This document shows positions 36,091-46,129 of a stretch of 64,000 nt of DNA, piece after piece. Source of the DNA: Thaumasiovibrio occultus. GTDB taxonomy: Bacteria; Pseudomonadota; Gammaproteobacteria; Enterobacterales; Vibrionaceae. Position 1 is the first letter of the stretch; each line of letters begins with the position of its first letter. Where the stretch lies: contig AP023052.1 of assembly GCA_019703815.1 (NCBI GenBank), forward strand, positions 1,798,001 through 1,862,000, written 5' to 3'. The notes under the pieces are model-generated. The model was not told where the DNA came from. It saw nothing but the letters and a program-made list of their open reading frames with translations, and searched no databases. Position numbers and translations under genes: made by a program.

Positions 36091-36468
36091 CTAAAGATCG
36101 GCTTCCGTCACGGTGTCGCTAAACTGCTCTAGCCAGTCAAAAAACAACAACCGTAGCTCTTCATCATTGACGACACCCAAGGAGTGCGCCGGCTCGTCGA
36201 GGCTCTCTGCCGCCAACGTAAGGTGGGCTCCGGGAAATTGGTCGAGTTTACAAAACAACCAGTACAGGGTCGATGCGGCCACCTCTTTCACCAAGCGGTT
36301 ATGCTGCTCATCGTCGGTAAAACGACGCGAGACCACAGTGTCTAACACGCCCATTGTCGTGGCACCAAATAGCGCTTCCAGTTGGGCTTGTTGCGCTTGT
36401 GGCGTCTCTGGCCAAATGACGCCTTGGTCACCTGTGATCCCTTGATAAAACGCGTCTCTTTTACTCAT
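36091..36468 (-). CDS. Hypothetical protein of 125 residues
   Basis: An acidic cytoplasmic protein beginning MSKRDAFYQGITGDQGV, with the predicted helical stretch SRRFTDDEQHNRLVKEVAAS in the middle and LLFFDWLEQFSD near the end. I do not recognise it. The frame is open to 36534, but the first 22 residues look non-coding, so the Met at 36468 is preferred; its ribosome binding site is weak. It heads a run of leftward small genes ending at about 35024. Confidence 0.55.
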   Translation of the reverse strand: MSKRDAFYQGITGDQGVIWPETPQAQQAQLEALFGATTMGVLDTVVSRRFTDDEQHNRLVKEVAASTLYWLFCKLDQFPGAHLTLAAESLDEPAHSLGVVNDEELRLLFFDWLEQFSDTVTEADL

Positions 36469-36727
36469 AACGTGGCAATACTCACAGCAATAATGAATAA
36501 GCCCGATTGTCCGGCACAAAAGCGCGTTTGACACTGTGTTTAGTGATACGGCAGCGCGTTTTTAGACGCATGCCGAAAAGCGCGCCTCTGCGAACCTGAT
36601 CATCTGTGCTGATCACCGACATTCATCACCGCCGTTGATCACCTAAGCGCATCACGTTTGCTTACACCCGTTTGATTTCTGCTGCCCTCTGCCGTCGTTC
36701 GGTTTATACTCTCGCCAGCTTTATTAG

Positions 36728-37699
36728 ATGAATAACCCAATGCGCCTAACCGAACCTAAGCCGTTTTACTTTCAAGATACGCTCACCCCAACCGAACAGC
36801 GTGGAAGCCTGCGCAGCTATCTCGAACGTCAATTTCCCTTTCATGCAATAGATTGGGCAGCACTGCTTGGCGCGCAGTGCCTTCGTCTCGACGGGCAAAT
36901 CGCACTCGATCTCGACAGCACATTGGAAAACATCAACCACATCAGTATCGACTTTCCGGCCTATCAAGAAAAACCCGTTCCGATCGAGTGGCGTTTAATC
37001 GCGGAGTTCGACGATATTATCGCGGTGTACAAACCGGCGGGCCTTCCTGTCAGCCGCACCACCCGCAATATTCGCGACACCCTGGTTCAGCTGGTGAAAT
37101 CGCGATGGCCTGATGCCCATTTGCTGCATCGGTTAGATCAAGATACCGCAGGCATTATCCTACTGGGTAAGACCCAAAGTGCCGCGGCGTATTGGCAGCC
37201 AAGGCTGAATGAACTGCTGATCGAAAAACATTACCAAGCCTTAGTCTATGGCCAACCTGATTGGAATAACTACGCCTGCGACAAGCCGCTCAATACCCGC
37301 AAAACCAGCGGCAGCGATCATGAGATCCGCAGTAAAATGCATGTTTGTGCGGATGGTGAAAAAGGCAAAGCGTGCCGGACTGTTTTTGCTGTGCAGCAGC
37401 GCTTTGAAGAAGTATCTCTGATCAACTGCCATCTATTCACTGGGCGCAAGCACCAAATTCGTGCTCACCTTGCCCATTTAGGCCACGCGATTGTGGGTGA
37501 TAAGATGTATTCCCATGACGGCCTGTTTTACTTTAAGCAGCTCGACGACACCCTTAGCGCCGATGATCTGCGCACCTTAAAAGCGCCTCACCATCTGCTG
37601 ATTGCCAGTAAAGTAGTTCTGGCGATCCAAGGTGAGCGTGTGACGCTCACTTGTGAACATGACTCGCCGTATTGGCAACAACTGGTTGGCGGTGAATAG
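36728..37699 (+). CDS. RluA-family pseudouridine synthase
   Basis: A 323-residue RNA-modifying enzyme that isomerises uridine in rRNA or tRNA. The catalytic motif is LLHRLDQDTAGIILLGKT near residue 133, with the active-site Asp in RLDQDT. It is preceded by IAVYKPAGLPVSRTTRNIR near residue 97 and followed by FTGRKHQIRAHLAHLGHAIVGD near 238. The target base cannot be read from the sequence, and the N-terminal 90 residues do not look like a typical S4 domain. The gene stands alone. Confidence 0.9.
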   Translation: MNNPMRLTEPKPFYFQDTLTPTEQRGSLRSYLERQFPFHAIDWAALLGAQCLRLDGQIALDLDSTLENINHISIDFPAYQEKPVPIEWRLIAEFDDIIAVYKPAGLPVSRTTRNIRDTLVQLVKSRWPDAHLLHRLDQDTAGIILLGKTQSAAAYWQPRLNELLIEKHYQALVYGQPDWNNYACDKPLNTRKTSGSDHEIRSKMHVCADGEKGKACRTVFAVQQRFEEVSLINCHLFTGRKHQIRAHLAHLGHAIVGDKMYSHDGLFYFKQLDDTLSADDLRTLKAPHHLLIASKVVLAIQGERVTLTCEHDSPYWQQLVGGE

Positions 37700-38304
37700 T
37701 CAAAGCAATGCATGATCCTGTGCGCACTCATCTTTATCTATTCTTCTGAGCGCGCCTATTCATCTTTGACTTTTATCCGCAGCACGCTTCCTTTAACGAC
37801 TCATCTTTACCCGTGCTCCTTAGCAGAGGAACCCACGCTTTATGGGCAGAGCTTGGTTATTCGCGCTTCTTTGTCAGTACTTCTTTAATTAGCACATGTT
37901 TATTGACCTGCGCCCATTTCGCTACAACCAGCGCCTGCTGTCACAGTGGGTTTTCACGCCCCCAAGTACGATAAACCTAAGTAGTGCAAAATTTCTGGGC
38001 GTTATCCTTACTAAAATCTATACAGCGCCGTTAAAACGCAAGCTTTGCTCACAAATCAACCAAGCCTTGCCATTAGATAATCTAATCCAAACACTCGAAA
38101 CAATTCGTGATAAACCCCGTATTTAGCGATTGTCGCTACTCGCCACTAACGCTAAAATTCACCACACAAAATAGCGATTAAGTTTAATTAGTCGGAATAT
38201 ATCTCCTTTATATTATTATCCAGTGAGATTTGACCCCATTCCATGTTTTCGCACCGCTAGACTAACACTTCGTTCTTTAACCCGTTTTCATACGAGCAAC
38301 ACTA
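37700..38304. other. Intergenic region before emrD
   Basis: About 600 bp without a supportable gene. An open frame at 37896-38126 (76 codons) has no ribosome binding site and an unremarkable composition. The last 150 bp are AT-rich and probably hold the emrD promoter. I see no terminator for the pseudouridine synthase gene. Confidence 0.45.
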
Positions 38305-39501
38305 ATGCACACGACACAAAACATGTCTAAATTACTCTTCCTCGTCATTCTTATGGCAGGTGTAGGACAAATGACTCAAACCATGTACGTACCCGCGATT
38401 GGGGATATGGCAGAAAGTTTTGGTGTCCGTGCGGGTGAGCTTCAAGCGGTCATGGCAGCCTATCTGACTGCCTACGGCTTAACGCAATTTATCTATGGTC
38501 CCTTGTCTGATCGCTTCGGGCGTAAACCTGTCTTGATGGCGGGTATGAGCATCTATTTGCTGGGCTCGGCGTTTGCGCTTTGGGCACCAACACTGTCTCT
38601 ATTTTTGATCGCCAGCTTTATTCAAGGCGCAGGCACCGGCTGTTGCGGCGCGATGTGTCGCACCATCCCACGTGACTGCTACGAAGGCGATGATTTGCAA
38701 CGCGCCAACAGCCTAGTTAGCATGGGGATCATTTTCTCGCCGCTATTAGCCCCGGTGCTGGGCGGTTGGATGACCACCACCTTTGGCTGGACCGCCATCT
38801 ATCAATTTTTGGCATTGCTTGGCTTGGCGGTTACGCTGATCTTAATGACCATGCTAGGTGAAACTCTGCCTGTCGAGCAGCGCACCACGCAACCTGTTGC
38901 GGCGCGTTATAAAGAAGTACTGAGCAATAAAGGCTTCCAAGGTCACATCGTCTGTCTTGTTGCCACCTTCTCAGGTATTGCGATTTACGAAGCGGCCGCC
39001 GGTGTTCTGTTCGGTGGCGTACTGGGCCTATCGCCTTCTGTCGTCAGCATCTTGTTTATTTTGCCTTTACCGGGTTACTTGATTGGCTCTTGGAGCTCGC
39101 AAACCCTAGTGCGTCGTTTTGGTCGTCACACCAGTTTGCTGATCGGTATGGGCACCCTGTTTGCTGGTGCATTGACGATTTTATTAGCCGGCCTTGCACT
39201 CAGTGCAAATGCCGCGAGTTTGGTGATTGGTGGCGTGTTGTATTTCTACGGCGCTGGCTTGGTATTCCCCATCGCGACCACTGCCGCGCTCACACCGTTC
39301 CCACGCCTTGCGGGTACGGCAGGTGCGGTAATGGGTGGCATGCAAAACCTTGGCGCTGGCCTAACGACGTTGATGGTGGCCACCTTACCGGCGAAAGATC
39401 AAATCAGCTTGGGTGCCGCGCTAATGGTAATGGCGAGCATCGCAATTGTCGGCATGATCCGCGTCCAACGTACTCATCCGCCACTGGCTGTTGCGTCTTA
39501 A
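38305..39501 (+). CDS. emrD: Multidrug efflux MFS transporter, EmrD-like
   Basis: Inner-membrane proton-driven exporter (398 residues, 12 predicted helices) of the Bcr/CflA drug-resistance subfamily. The N terminus (MAGVGQMTQTMYVPAIGDMA) and motif A (YGPLSDRFGRKPVLMAGMS near residue 71) follow E. coli EmrD closely. GAGTGCCGAMCRT-like and LVSMGIIFSPLLAP segments near 115 and 138 and AGTAGAVMGGMQNLGAG near 338 also fit. It probably exports hydrophobic toxicants. The start is either the ATG at 38305 or the Met six codons later; neither has a strong ribosome binding site. Confidence 0.9.
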   Translation: MHTTQNMSKLLFLVILMAGVGQMTQTMYVPAIGDMAESFGVRAGELQAVMAAYLTAYGLTQFIYGPLSDRFGRKPVLMAGMSIYLLGSAFALWAPTLSLFLIASFIQGAGTGCCGAMCRTIPRDCYEGDDLQRANSLVSMGIIFSPLLAPVLGGWMTTTFGWTAIYQFLALLGLAVTLILMTMLGETLPVEQRTTQPVAARYKEVLSNKGFQGHIVCLVATFSGIAIYEAAAGVLFGGVLGLSPSVVSILFILPLPGYLIGSWSSQTLVRRFGRHTSLLIGMGTLFAGALTILLAGLALSANAASLVIGGVLYFYGAGLVFPIATTAALTPFPRLAGTAGAVMGGMQNLGAGLTTLMVATLPAKDQISLGAALMVMASIAIVGMIRVQRTHPPLAVAS

Positions 39502-39636
39502 TGATTTTGGATGAACCTCAGCTCCTGAATAGCTAAGGTCAATCACTCACTTTTCTGAGGATCTTTTCACCACCGTCAACGTCTTTTGGCTAGGGTTTGG
39601 CTAGGTAATAAGAGAATAATTAAAGCGAGTTGTCCA

Positions 39637-39667
39637 AGCCGAGAGTCCCCCCTCTCGGCTTTTTTTG
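39637..39667 (+). terminator. Terminator of emrD
   Basis: The stem AGCCGAGAG/CTCTCGGCT, loop TCCCCCC-type, is followed by seven T residues. It lies about 135 bp after the emrD stop. Confidence 0.85.
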
Positions 39668-39956
39668 CTAACGATCCACTGCGCGTGCTTATCCTCCCTT
39701 TCCAACGCGCCACTCATACTTTCCATCTGAGTGTTCCTCCAATAAACCCTATCAATATCCACTCTCAATAATCCAATCACAGTTACTGGGGAATCCTAAT
39801 ATTCAATACCGAACTGGCTATATTATTAGCCTGCGAGCGCTCTCGATATCCCTTCGCCAAAGCACCCGTTAAGTTATCGTTTTGTCACGCTTTTTTACTG
39901 GTTTAGTTATTTTTCGCTAGCTCAACAAGTGCAAAACGGTGCAATGGACAAATTCC

Positions 39957-39972
39957 AAGCAATCGTTTGCTC
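39957..39972. promoter_or_regulatory. PurR operator upstream of pyrC
   Basis: AAGCAATCGTTTGCTC contains the complete PurR core GCAA-N-CG-N-TTGC and matches 12 of 16 consensus positions by eye. It lies about 80 bp before pyrC. PurR represses pyrC in E. coli, so both sequence and position fit. Confidence 0.65.
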
Positions 39973-40051
39973 TGTGGCAGTAAAATCGCTTTACTTTGCC
40001 GCGTCGGATTCTTACCATCACCTGATTTTGTTCATTTACTGGGGATGCATA

Positions 40052-41083
40052 ATGACTACGATTACAATTACTCGTCCAGATGACTGGCACCTTCATCTAC
40101 GCGACGGCGATGTGTTAGCAGATACCGTTCGCGACGCCAGCCGTTATATGGGACGTTCACTCATCATGCCAAACCTGGTGCCACCAGTAATTGATACCCC
40201 TTCCGCTCTTGCCTACCGTGACCGTATTCTTGCTGCCAATCCTCAAGGCAACTTCCAACCTCTAATGAGTCTTTACCTGACTGACAACACCACTGCTGAC
40301 GATATCCGTAGCGCCAAAGCGACCGGCCATATCGTGGCAGCGAAGCTGTATCCAGCAGGTGCAACCACCAACTCTGACTCGGGCGTTACCAACGTAGAGA
40401 ACATCTACCCAATCCTTGAGGTGATGCAGCAAGAGAACATGCTGCTATTGATCCACGGTGAAGTGACACACAGCGAGATCGATATCTTCGACCGCGAAAA
40501 AGCCTTCCTTGATAACGTCATGAGCAAGGTAGTGGCCGATTTCCCGAACCTGAAAATCGTGATGGAGCACATCACGACCAAAGATGCGGTTGAGTTCGTG
40601 AGCAACGCCGGCGACAACGTGGCCGCGACTATCACCGCGCACCACTTGCTGTTTAACCGTAACCACATGTTGGTTGGCGGCATTCGCCCACACTACTTCT
40701 GTCTGCCTATTCTAAAGCGCGGCACTCACCAAGAAGCTCTAGTTAAAGCGGCGACCAGTGGCTCGAAGAAGTTCTTCTTGGGTACTGACTCTGCGCCACA
40801 CGCAAAAGGCCGTAAAGAGAGCGCCTGTGGTTGTGCGGGCTCTTACACCGCGCACGCTGCTATCGAGCTATACGCAGAAGTGTTTGAACAAGCGGGCGCG
40901 CTGGACAAACTGGAAGGCTTTGCCTCATTCAATGGCCCAGACTTCTACGGCTTGCCACGTAACACCGATACCATCACCCTTGAGAAACAAGCGTGGGACG
41001 TACCGGAAACCTACCAATTTGGTAGCGATGTCGTCGTGCCAATTCGCGCAGGCGATCAAATTCAGTGGAAAGTCACTGAATAA
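40052..41083 (+). CDS. pyrC: Dihydroorotase
   Basis: Zinc enzyme of pyrimidine biosynthesis that cyclises carbamoyl-aspartate to dihydroorotate (343 residues). Metal ligands are visible as [10 protein letters not shown] near residue 13, the carbamylated lysine in [15 protein letters not shown] near 98, His in LLIHGEVTH near 136, His in VMEHITTK near 174, and Asp in [13 protein letters not shown] near 246. The ATG at 40052 has GGGG upstream and gives the expected length; the in-frame extension to 39929 is noncoding. A PurR-like operator precedes it and a hairpin follows. Confidence 0.96.
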   Translation: MTTITITRPDDWHLHLRDGDVLADTVRDASRYMGRSLIMPNLVPPVIDTPSALAYRDRILAANPQGNFQPLMSLYLTDNTTADDIRSAKATGHIVAAKLYPAGATTNSDSGVTNVENIYPILEVMQQENMLLLIHGEVTHSEIDIFDREKAFLDNVMSKVVADFPNLKIVMEHITTKDAVEFVSNAGDNVAATITAHHLLFNRNHMLVGGIRPHYFCLPILKRGTHQEALVKAATSGSKKFFLGTDSAPHAKGRKESACGCAGSYTAHAAIELYAEVFEQAGALDKLEGFASFNGPDFYGLPRNTDTITLEKQAWDVPETYQFGSDVVVPIRAGDQIQWKVTE

Positions 41084-41094
41084 TCGACCTTCCT

Positions 41095-41126
41095 TCACGG
41101 CAGCCTCGCGCTGCCGTGATACGTTT
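41095..41126 (+). terminator. Terminator of pyrC
   Basis: A perfect 10-bp stem, TCACGGCAGC/GCTGCCGTGA, with a 5-base loop begins 12 bp after the pyrC stop and is followed by a modest T run. Confidence 0.7.
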
Positions 41127-41338
41127 TAGCCACTGCAATTTCTTGCTATCGCCACTCTTAACCTTCTTCTGATTTTCCTTTTTGTTTTTCCGTCTTCGTT
41201 TGCTTCTACTCCCTAGCGCGTTATCTATCAGGCGCGTGCCGCTCTTATCTCTCGGATCTGACAGCTGATGTAACCGAACTGTTGCGTATTGGTGCCAAGT
41301 TGCGCATTATCAAACAAACGCCCGAACGAGCTAACACC

Positions 41339-42868
41339 ATGAAACTTATCTTGATACTGCTAATAATTGCGCCTTTCTTTCTCAGCTGCTCAACGCCGCA
41401 ACAAACCGAGCACAGCGAGACAGAGCATCACATTGCAGCCAGCACACCCGGCAAAATCCGTGATTCAATTGAAAGCTTGCGCCCAGAGAATGCAGCGGAT
41501 TTGAGCGGATTTTATCTGCTACCCGACCCCATTAATGCCCTTGTGGCGCGGGCGGGGATCATGCGAAAAGCCGAGCATTCAATTGATGTGCAGTACTACA
41601 TTTACCGCGACGATCTCACCGGCCAATTGCTGGCGGGCGAAATGCTCTATGCCGCAGAGCGCGGTGTGAAGGTGAGGATCTTAATTGATGATTTAGGCAG
41701 CTATGGTATCGACACCGCCCTGATGTACCTCAACGCCCATCCTAATATTGATATTCGCCTGTTCAACGCCTTCAGTCGTCGCCACAGCATGGCGTCTCAG
41801 TTGGTCTTTGGCGTTGGCGAAACCTCACGCCGGATGCACAACAAGGCGTTAATTGTGGACAATCAGCTGTCGATTGTTGGCGGGCGAAATATCGGTGATG
41901 AATACTTTGGCGCCAATCCAAACGTGGTATTTGACGATCTCGATGTGATCCTGACCAATCCGGTCACCAATGACGTTTCCGGCATGTTTGACCAATACTG
42001 GAACAGCCCGCGTGCCATCAACCTAACGGACGTACTCAAGCAATCTGTCACCGAGCAAGAGTTGCGCGCCCAATACGCAACGTTGCATGAGGTGTATCAA
42101 GAGCACGCGCAGCACCCTTACGTTAAAGCGATCACCGAAAGCGCTATTTTTGCCAATGCCGGTGTGGATGCGATCCCGCTTAGCTGGGCACCCGCCGTTC
42201 TCAAAGCCGACTCAGCAGAAAAAGTTGAAGTGTCACGGGATCGCCACGAACTCATGTTGGCCAGTCAGCTAGCACCCTTAGTTGACTCACTTAATGAGCA
42301 GCTACTCCTGATCTCGCCGTATTTCGTGCCCGGTAAAGAAGGCGTCGCTTTCTTTCAAATGTTGCGCGACAAAGGCGTCGACGTCACCATTTTGACCAAC
42401 TCCCTCGAATCCAACGACGTTAGCATTGTCCATTCCGGTTATGCCAAGTACCGTCGTGAACTGCTCGAAATGGGCGTCAAACTGTACGAAATCGATGGTC
42501 GCTCGTCTGAGCCCGTGGAAAAAGAGCGACTGCCTGACTGGTTTGCCTCTCGCTCTAGCCTACATGCCAAGTTCTTTGTGTTCGATAATACCGCGACCTT
42601 CATCGGCAGCTTTAATTTCGACCCACGTTCGTTTTTTGAAAACACCGAAATTGGCGTTACCCTCTATTCACCAGAACTTGCGGCGCAACTGACTACCGAA
42701 GTGCAACGTATGCTCGATAACTACACCTTCCAAGTCACGCTCGATGAAAACAACGATCTGCGTTGGCAAAAAGGCGACGAAGTGTTCGACACTGAGCCCG
42801 GCGCAGGTTGGTTTAAGCGCACCAGCAATTACTTGATGCGCTGGCTACCCGTTGAGTCGCAGCTTTAA
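41339..42868 (+). CDS. Phospholipase-D-family lipoprotein, cardiolipin-synthase-like
   Basis: A 509-residue membrane-anchored protein with two phospholipase D HKD motifs: MHNKALIVDNQ near residue 165 and LHAKFFVFDNT near 410, each followed by the typical GG/GS segment (VGGRNIGDEYF, IGSFNFDPRSFF). A lipobox (FFLSC, Cys near residue 17) predicts a lipoprotein. The family includes ClsC/YmdC-type cardiolipin synthases, so phosphatidyl transfer is the likely reaction, although a phosphodiesterase role cannot be excluded. The ATG at 41339 is used because it gives the signal peptide directly. Confidence 0.85.
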   Translation: MKLILILLIIAPFFLSCSTPQQTEHSETEHHIAASTPGKIRDSIESLRPENAADLSGFYLLPDPINALVARAGIMRKAEHSIDVQYYIYRDDLTGQLLAGEMLYAAERGVKVRILIDDLGSYGIDTALMYLNAHPNIDIRLFNAFSRRHSMASQLVFGVGETSRRMHNKALIVDNQLSIVGGRNIGDEYFGANPNVVFDDLDVILTNPVTNDVSGMFDQYWNSPRAINLTDVLKQSVTEQELRAQYATLHEVYQEHAQHPYVKAITESAIFANAGVDAIPLSWAPAVLKADSAEKVEVSRDRHELMLASQLAPLVDSLNEQLLLISPYFVPGKEGVAFFQMLRDKGVDVTILTNSLESNDVSIVHSGYAKYRRELLEMGVKLYEIDGRSSEPVEKERLPDWFASRSSLHAKFFVFDNTATFIGSFNFDPRSFFENTEIGVTLYSPELAAQLTTEVQRMLDNYTFQVTLDENNDLRWQKGDEVFDTEPGAGWFKRTSNYLMRWLPVESQL

Positions 42869-42993
42869 GCACTAAGCCCCTGATACTTTAAGTACCTATA
42901 TTTTAAGTGCTTATACTTTAGGCACTGGGGCTAGGACCAATCAGCGCCACCTTGGGGAAGATTTACCCGCCAAACGATAGTGTGAGGTTAGAA

Positions 42994-43027
42994 AACAGAA
43001 AAGCGCCTTGTGGCGCTTTTTCTGTTT
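42994..43027. terminator. Bidirectional terminator between the PLD lipoprotein and RND genes
   Basis: A long stem, AACAGAAAAGCGCC/GGCGCTTTTTCTGTT (one bulged T), with loop TTGT serves both convergent transcripts. Confidence 0.88.
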
Positions 43028-43048
43028 CATGCTGTTGTTCACCGACGG

Positions 43049-46000
43049 CTAGCTTTTATCTGGCAACGGAATACCGTGACCAATGCGATACAGCACGGGT
43101 ACAACGATGAGCGTCAGTACCGTCGCAAATCCCAAACCAAACATGATAGTGACCGCCATCGGTTTGAAGAACACATCCGGCAGCAAAGGCACCATCCCTA
43201 AAATAGTGGTGACCGCCGCCATCGAAACCGGACGAACCCGACTAACCGCAGCATCGACCACCGCATCATATTTGCCTTTACCGCTTTTGATTTCAATTTC
43301 GATTTGATCGAGCAACACGATGCCGTTTTTCACCAGCATGCCCGACAAACTCAAGAAGCCAAGTAAGGCCATAAAGCCAAACGGAGTATTGAGCAGCAAC
43401 AAACCGGTTGATACACCAATGATCGCCAGCGGCACCGTCGCCCATACAATTAACGACTCCTTCACCGCATTGAACAGCAAAACCGTCACCAAGAACATGA
43501 ACAAGTAACCCATTGGCATGATCGAGAACAAAGATTCTTGCGCGTCACCCGATGATTCATACTCGCCGCCCCACTCCACGCTATAACCCGGTGGGAAATC
43601 GAGCGCTTCTACTGCGGGTTGAATGCGGCGTTGCAAGGTGGCTGCGGTTTCTTCACCGAGCAGATCAGGATCGGCCATCACCGTAAGCACCCGTTTTCTG
43701 TCACGGCGCTCGATGATCGGATCTTGCCATTCGATACTTGATGACAGCAGAACTTGCTGGATGGGAACATAGGTATTAAGTACCGGACTCCACATTTTCA
43801 TCGCTTCGATGGTGCTAATGTTGACCCGCTCTTCTTCAATCAAGCGCGCCACAATCGGCAACATGGAGGTCCCTTCGCGGTACAAACCAACCGTTTGGCC
43901 GGAAAACACCATCTGCAAGAAATCGTCGACATCTTGCTTGGTGATCCCATAGCGTCTGGCCTGTGATTCATTGAACTCCGGCACAATCAGTTTGATACGC
44001 TCACGCCAGTCGTGGCGAATATTGGTGGAACCCGGGTCGTGGCGCATAATATCAACCACCTGCGCTGCCAACATCCGCAGCACATCGGGATCGGCGCCAA
44101 TCAATCGCGCCTCTATCTTCGCGCCACCACTTGGCCCGAGCTCTATTCGGTTCAGCTTGTACTCCATTTCAGGGTAATCTTGCTCAATCTTATCGCGAAC
44201 TTGATTGAGCATCGGCTCCACATGGTCAAACGAATCTAACCGCACCATGATTTGGCCATACGCCGAATAGCTTTTCTCTGGGTTGTAGGTCAGCATAAAA
44301 CGGGTCAAACCGCGACCCGCCGTGGTGGTAATATGCTCAACCGCCTCTTGTTCGACTATCCATGATTCAAGATCTTCGAGTTTTTGGTTGGTCACCCGAA
44401 TATCAGTGCCTTCTGGTAACCAGACATCGACCATGATGATCGGCGTGGTTGAGGACGGGAAAAATGATTGCTTGATAAAGGTAAAGCCGTAAATCGCCGC
44501 GCCCAGCATCACCACCAGCACGATAACCGTGGTATAAGCGTGGCGTAAACAGATCTCTAAAAAGCGCTTATAGACAACGAAGATGATCCCTTTGTACGGA
44601 TCGTCATCCTCGCTGTCATCCCCCTCTGATTTGGTTTTCTCTAACTTTTGGAAGAACAAGTTGGCAAAGAAAGGGGTCAGTGAAATTGCGGTGAACCAAC
44701 TTAGCATCAGTGAGATCAACAACACGCTGAACAAGGTGCCACAATACTCACCGGTAGAATCAGGCGATAAACCAATGGGCGCAAACGCCGCAACCGCAAT
44801 CACTGTCGCCCCTAACAATGGCCATTTGGTTTGCGTGACAATGTCACTTGCCGCTTGCAGCCGTGTTCGCCCCTTTTGCAGCCCGATCAATATCCCTTCA
44901 ACCACCACGATGGCGTTATCCACCAGCATCCCTAGCGCGATCACCAACGCACCAAGCGAAATACGCTGCAAATCAATCGCCATCCACTTCATAAACACAA
45001 AGGTGCCGAGTACCGTCAGCAGCAATATCAAGCCGATCAGCAGTCCCGAGCGCAGCCCCATAAAGAACAGCAAAACGACAATCACGATGGCAACCGCTTG
45101 GCCAAGGCTCACCACAAAGCCGCGGACAGAGGTGTCCACTTCTGTTGGCTGGCTATAGACAATTCCGATGTCAATCCCGATTGGCTGGCTCTCTTTAAGC
45201 TCATCAAGGCGGCGATAAACCCGACTGCCCACTTCCACCACGTTGACGCCCGAAGTAAACGACACCCCAACATTCAGGGCCTGCTTGCCATTAAAGGTAA
45301 TGAGGTTGGTGGGGATTTCCTGTACGCCTCGGTTGATTTCCGCGACATCACGCAGATAGATCAGCCCTTGGCTTGGATCGTTGGTGATCAGCAAATCGCC
45401 AAGCTGCTCGATATCTTCAAACTCACCGGTGGGATGAATGCGAATGTATTCAGTGCCAATTCGCACTGAGCCCGCACTGTTCACCACGTTTTGGGTCGCT
45501 AACTGGTTGAAAATCGCATTGGGCGCGATGCCTAAGCTTGCCAATTGGCGCATCGACACTTCAATGAAGACTTGCTCTTGTTGGGTACCGGCAATCGACA
45601 CCTTACCCACGCCGTCGATCACTTCCAGCTCACGGCTCAAGTAATCCACATAATCACTCAACTCTTGGTAGTTATAGCCATCACCGGTGATCGCCAGCAA
45701 AATCCCGAACACATCACCAAAATCGTCGTTCACCAAAGGATCGCTCACCCCTGGTGGTAAGGAGCCTTTCATGTCGTTAACTTTACGGCGCAGTTCATCC
45801 CAGATCTGCGGCAAATCATCGGGGCCATACTGGTTTTTCATCGTTACGGTGATTTGTGACAGGCCGCTGCTGGAGGTTGATGTCACCTCATCCACGTACA
45901 CCAATTGCCCCACCGCTTTTTCGATGGGATAGGTCACCTCCTCTTCCACTTGTTGCGCAGTCGCGCCGGGATAGGTGGTGATGATCATGGCATCTTTAAT

Positions 46001-46129
46001 CGTAAATTCGGGATCTTCCAGTCGGCCTAGGCCAAAGAATGCCATAGTGCCGCCAATCAAGAAGATCAGGGTGATCATCCAACTGACCACAGAGTTCTGA
46101 ATAAAGTAGCTGGAAATATCACGACTCAT
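43049..46129 (-). CDS. RND efflux pump, inner membrane transporter
   Basis: A 1026-residue AcrB-family proton-driven exporter with the expected two repeats of a membrane helix, a large periplasmic porter/docking loop and five further helices. The family opening is FIQNSVVSWMITLIFLIGG, followed by LGRLEDPEF near residue 38 and YPGATAQQVEEEV near 54. Proton-relay aspartate is present in LGMLVDNAIVVVEG near 407 (a single Asp where AcrB has two). Its start overlaps the adaptor gene by 11 nt. With two upstream adaptors it resembles the VexIJK-type layout of Vibrio. No outer-membrane TolC homologue is encoded here. Confidence 0.93.
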   Translation of the reverse strand: MSRDISSYFIQNSVVSWMITLIFLIGGTMAFFGLGRLEDPEFTIKDAMIITTYPGATAQQVEEEVTYPIEKAVGQLVYVDEVTSTSSSGLSQITVTMKNQYGPDDLPQIWDELRRKVNDMKGSLPPGVSDPLVNDDFGDVFGILLAITGDGYNYQELSDYVDYLSRELEVIDGVGKVSIAGTQQEQVFIEVSMRQLASLGIAPNAIFNQLATQNVVNSAGSVRIGTEYIRIHPTGEFEDIEQLGDLLITNDPSQGLIYLRDVAEINRGVQEIPTNLITFNGKQALNVGVSFTSGVNVVEVGSRVYRRLDELKESQPIGIDIGIVYSQPTEVDTSVRGFVVSLGQAVAIVIVVLLFFMGLRSGLLIGLILLLTVLGTFVFMKWMAIDLQRISLGALVIALGMLVDNAIVVVEGILIGLQKGRTRLQAASDIVTQTKWPLLGATVIAVAAFAPIGLSPDSTGEYCGTLFSVLLISLMLSWFTAISLTPFFANLFFQKLEKTKSEGDDSEDDDPYKGIIFVVYKRFLEICLRHAYTTVIVLVVMLGAAIYGFTFIKQSFFPSSTTPIIMVDVWLPEGTDIRVTNQKLEDLESWIVEQEAVEHITTTAGRGLTRFMLTYNPEKSYSAYGQIMVRLDSFDHVEPMLNQVRDKIEQDYPEMEYKLNRIELGPSGGAKIEARLIGADPDVLRMLAAQVVDIMRHDPGSTNIRHDWRERIKLIVPEFNESQARRYGITKQDVDDFLQMVFSGQTVGLYREGTSMLPIVARLIEEERVNISTIEAMKMWSPVLNTYVPIQQVLLSSSIEWQDPIIERRDRKRVLTVMADPDLLGEETAATLQRRIQPAVEALDFPPGYSVEWGGEYESSGDAQESLFSIMPMGYLFMFLVTVLLFNAVKESLIVWATVPLAIIGVSTGLLLLNTPFGFMALLGFLSLSGMLVKNGIVLLDQIEIEIKSGKGKYDAVVDAAVSRVRPVSMAAVTTILGMVPLLPDVFFKPMAVTIMFGLGFATVLTLIVVPVLYRIGHGIPLPDKS

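Noticed and set aside
37896-38126. 76-codon frame before emrD
   Set aside because: There is no ribosome binding site, the composition is unremarkable and the product is not recognised; kept as intergenic.
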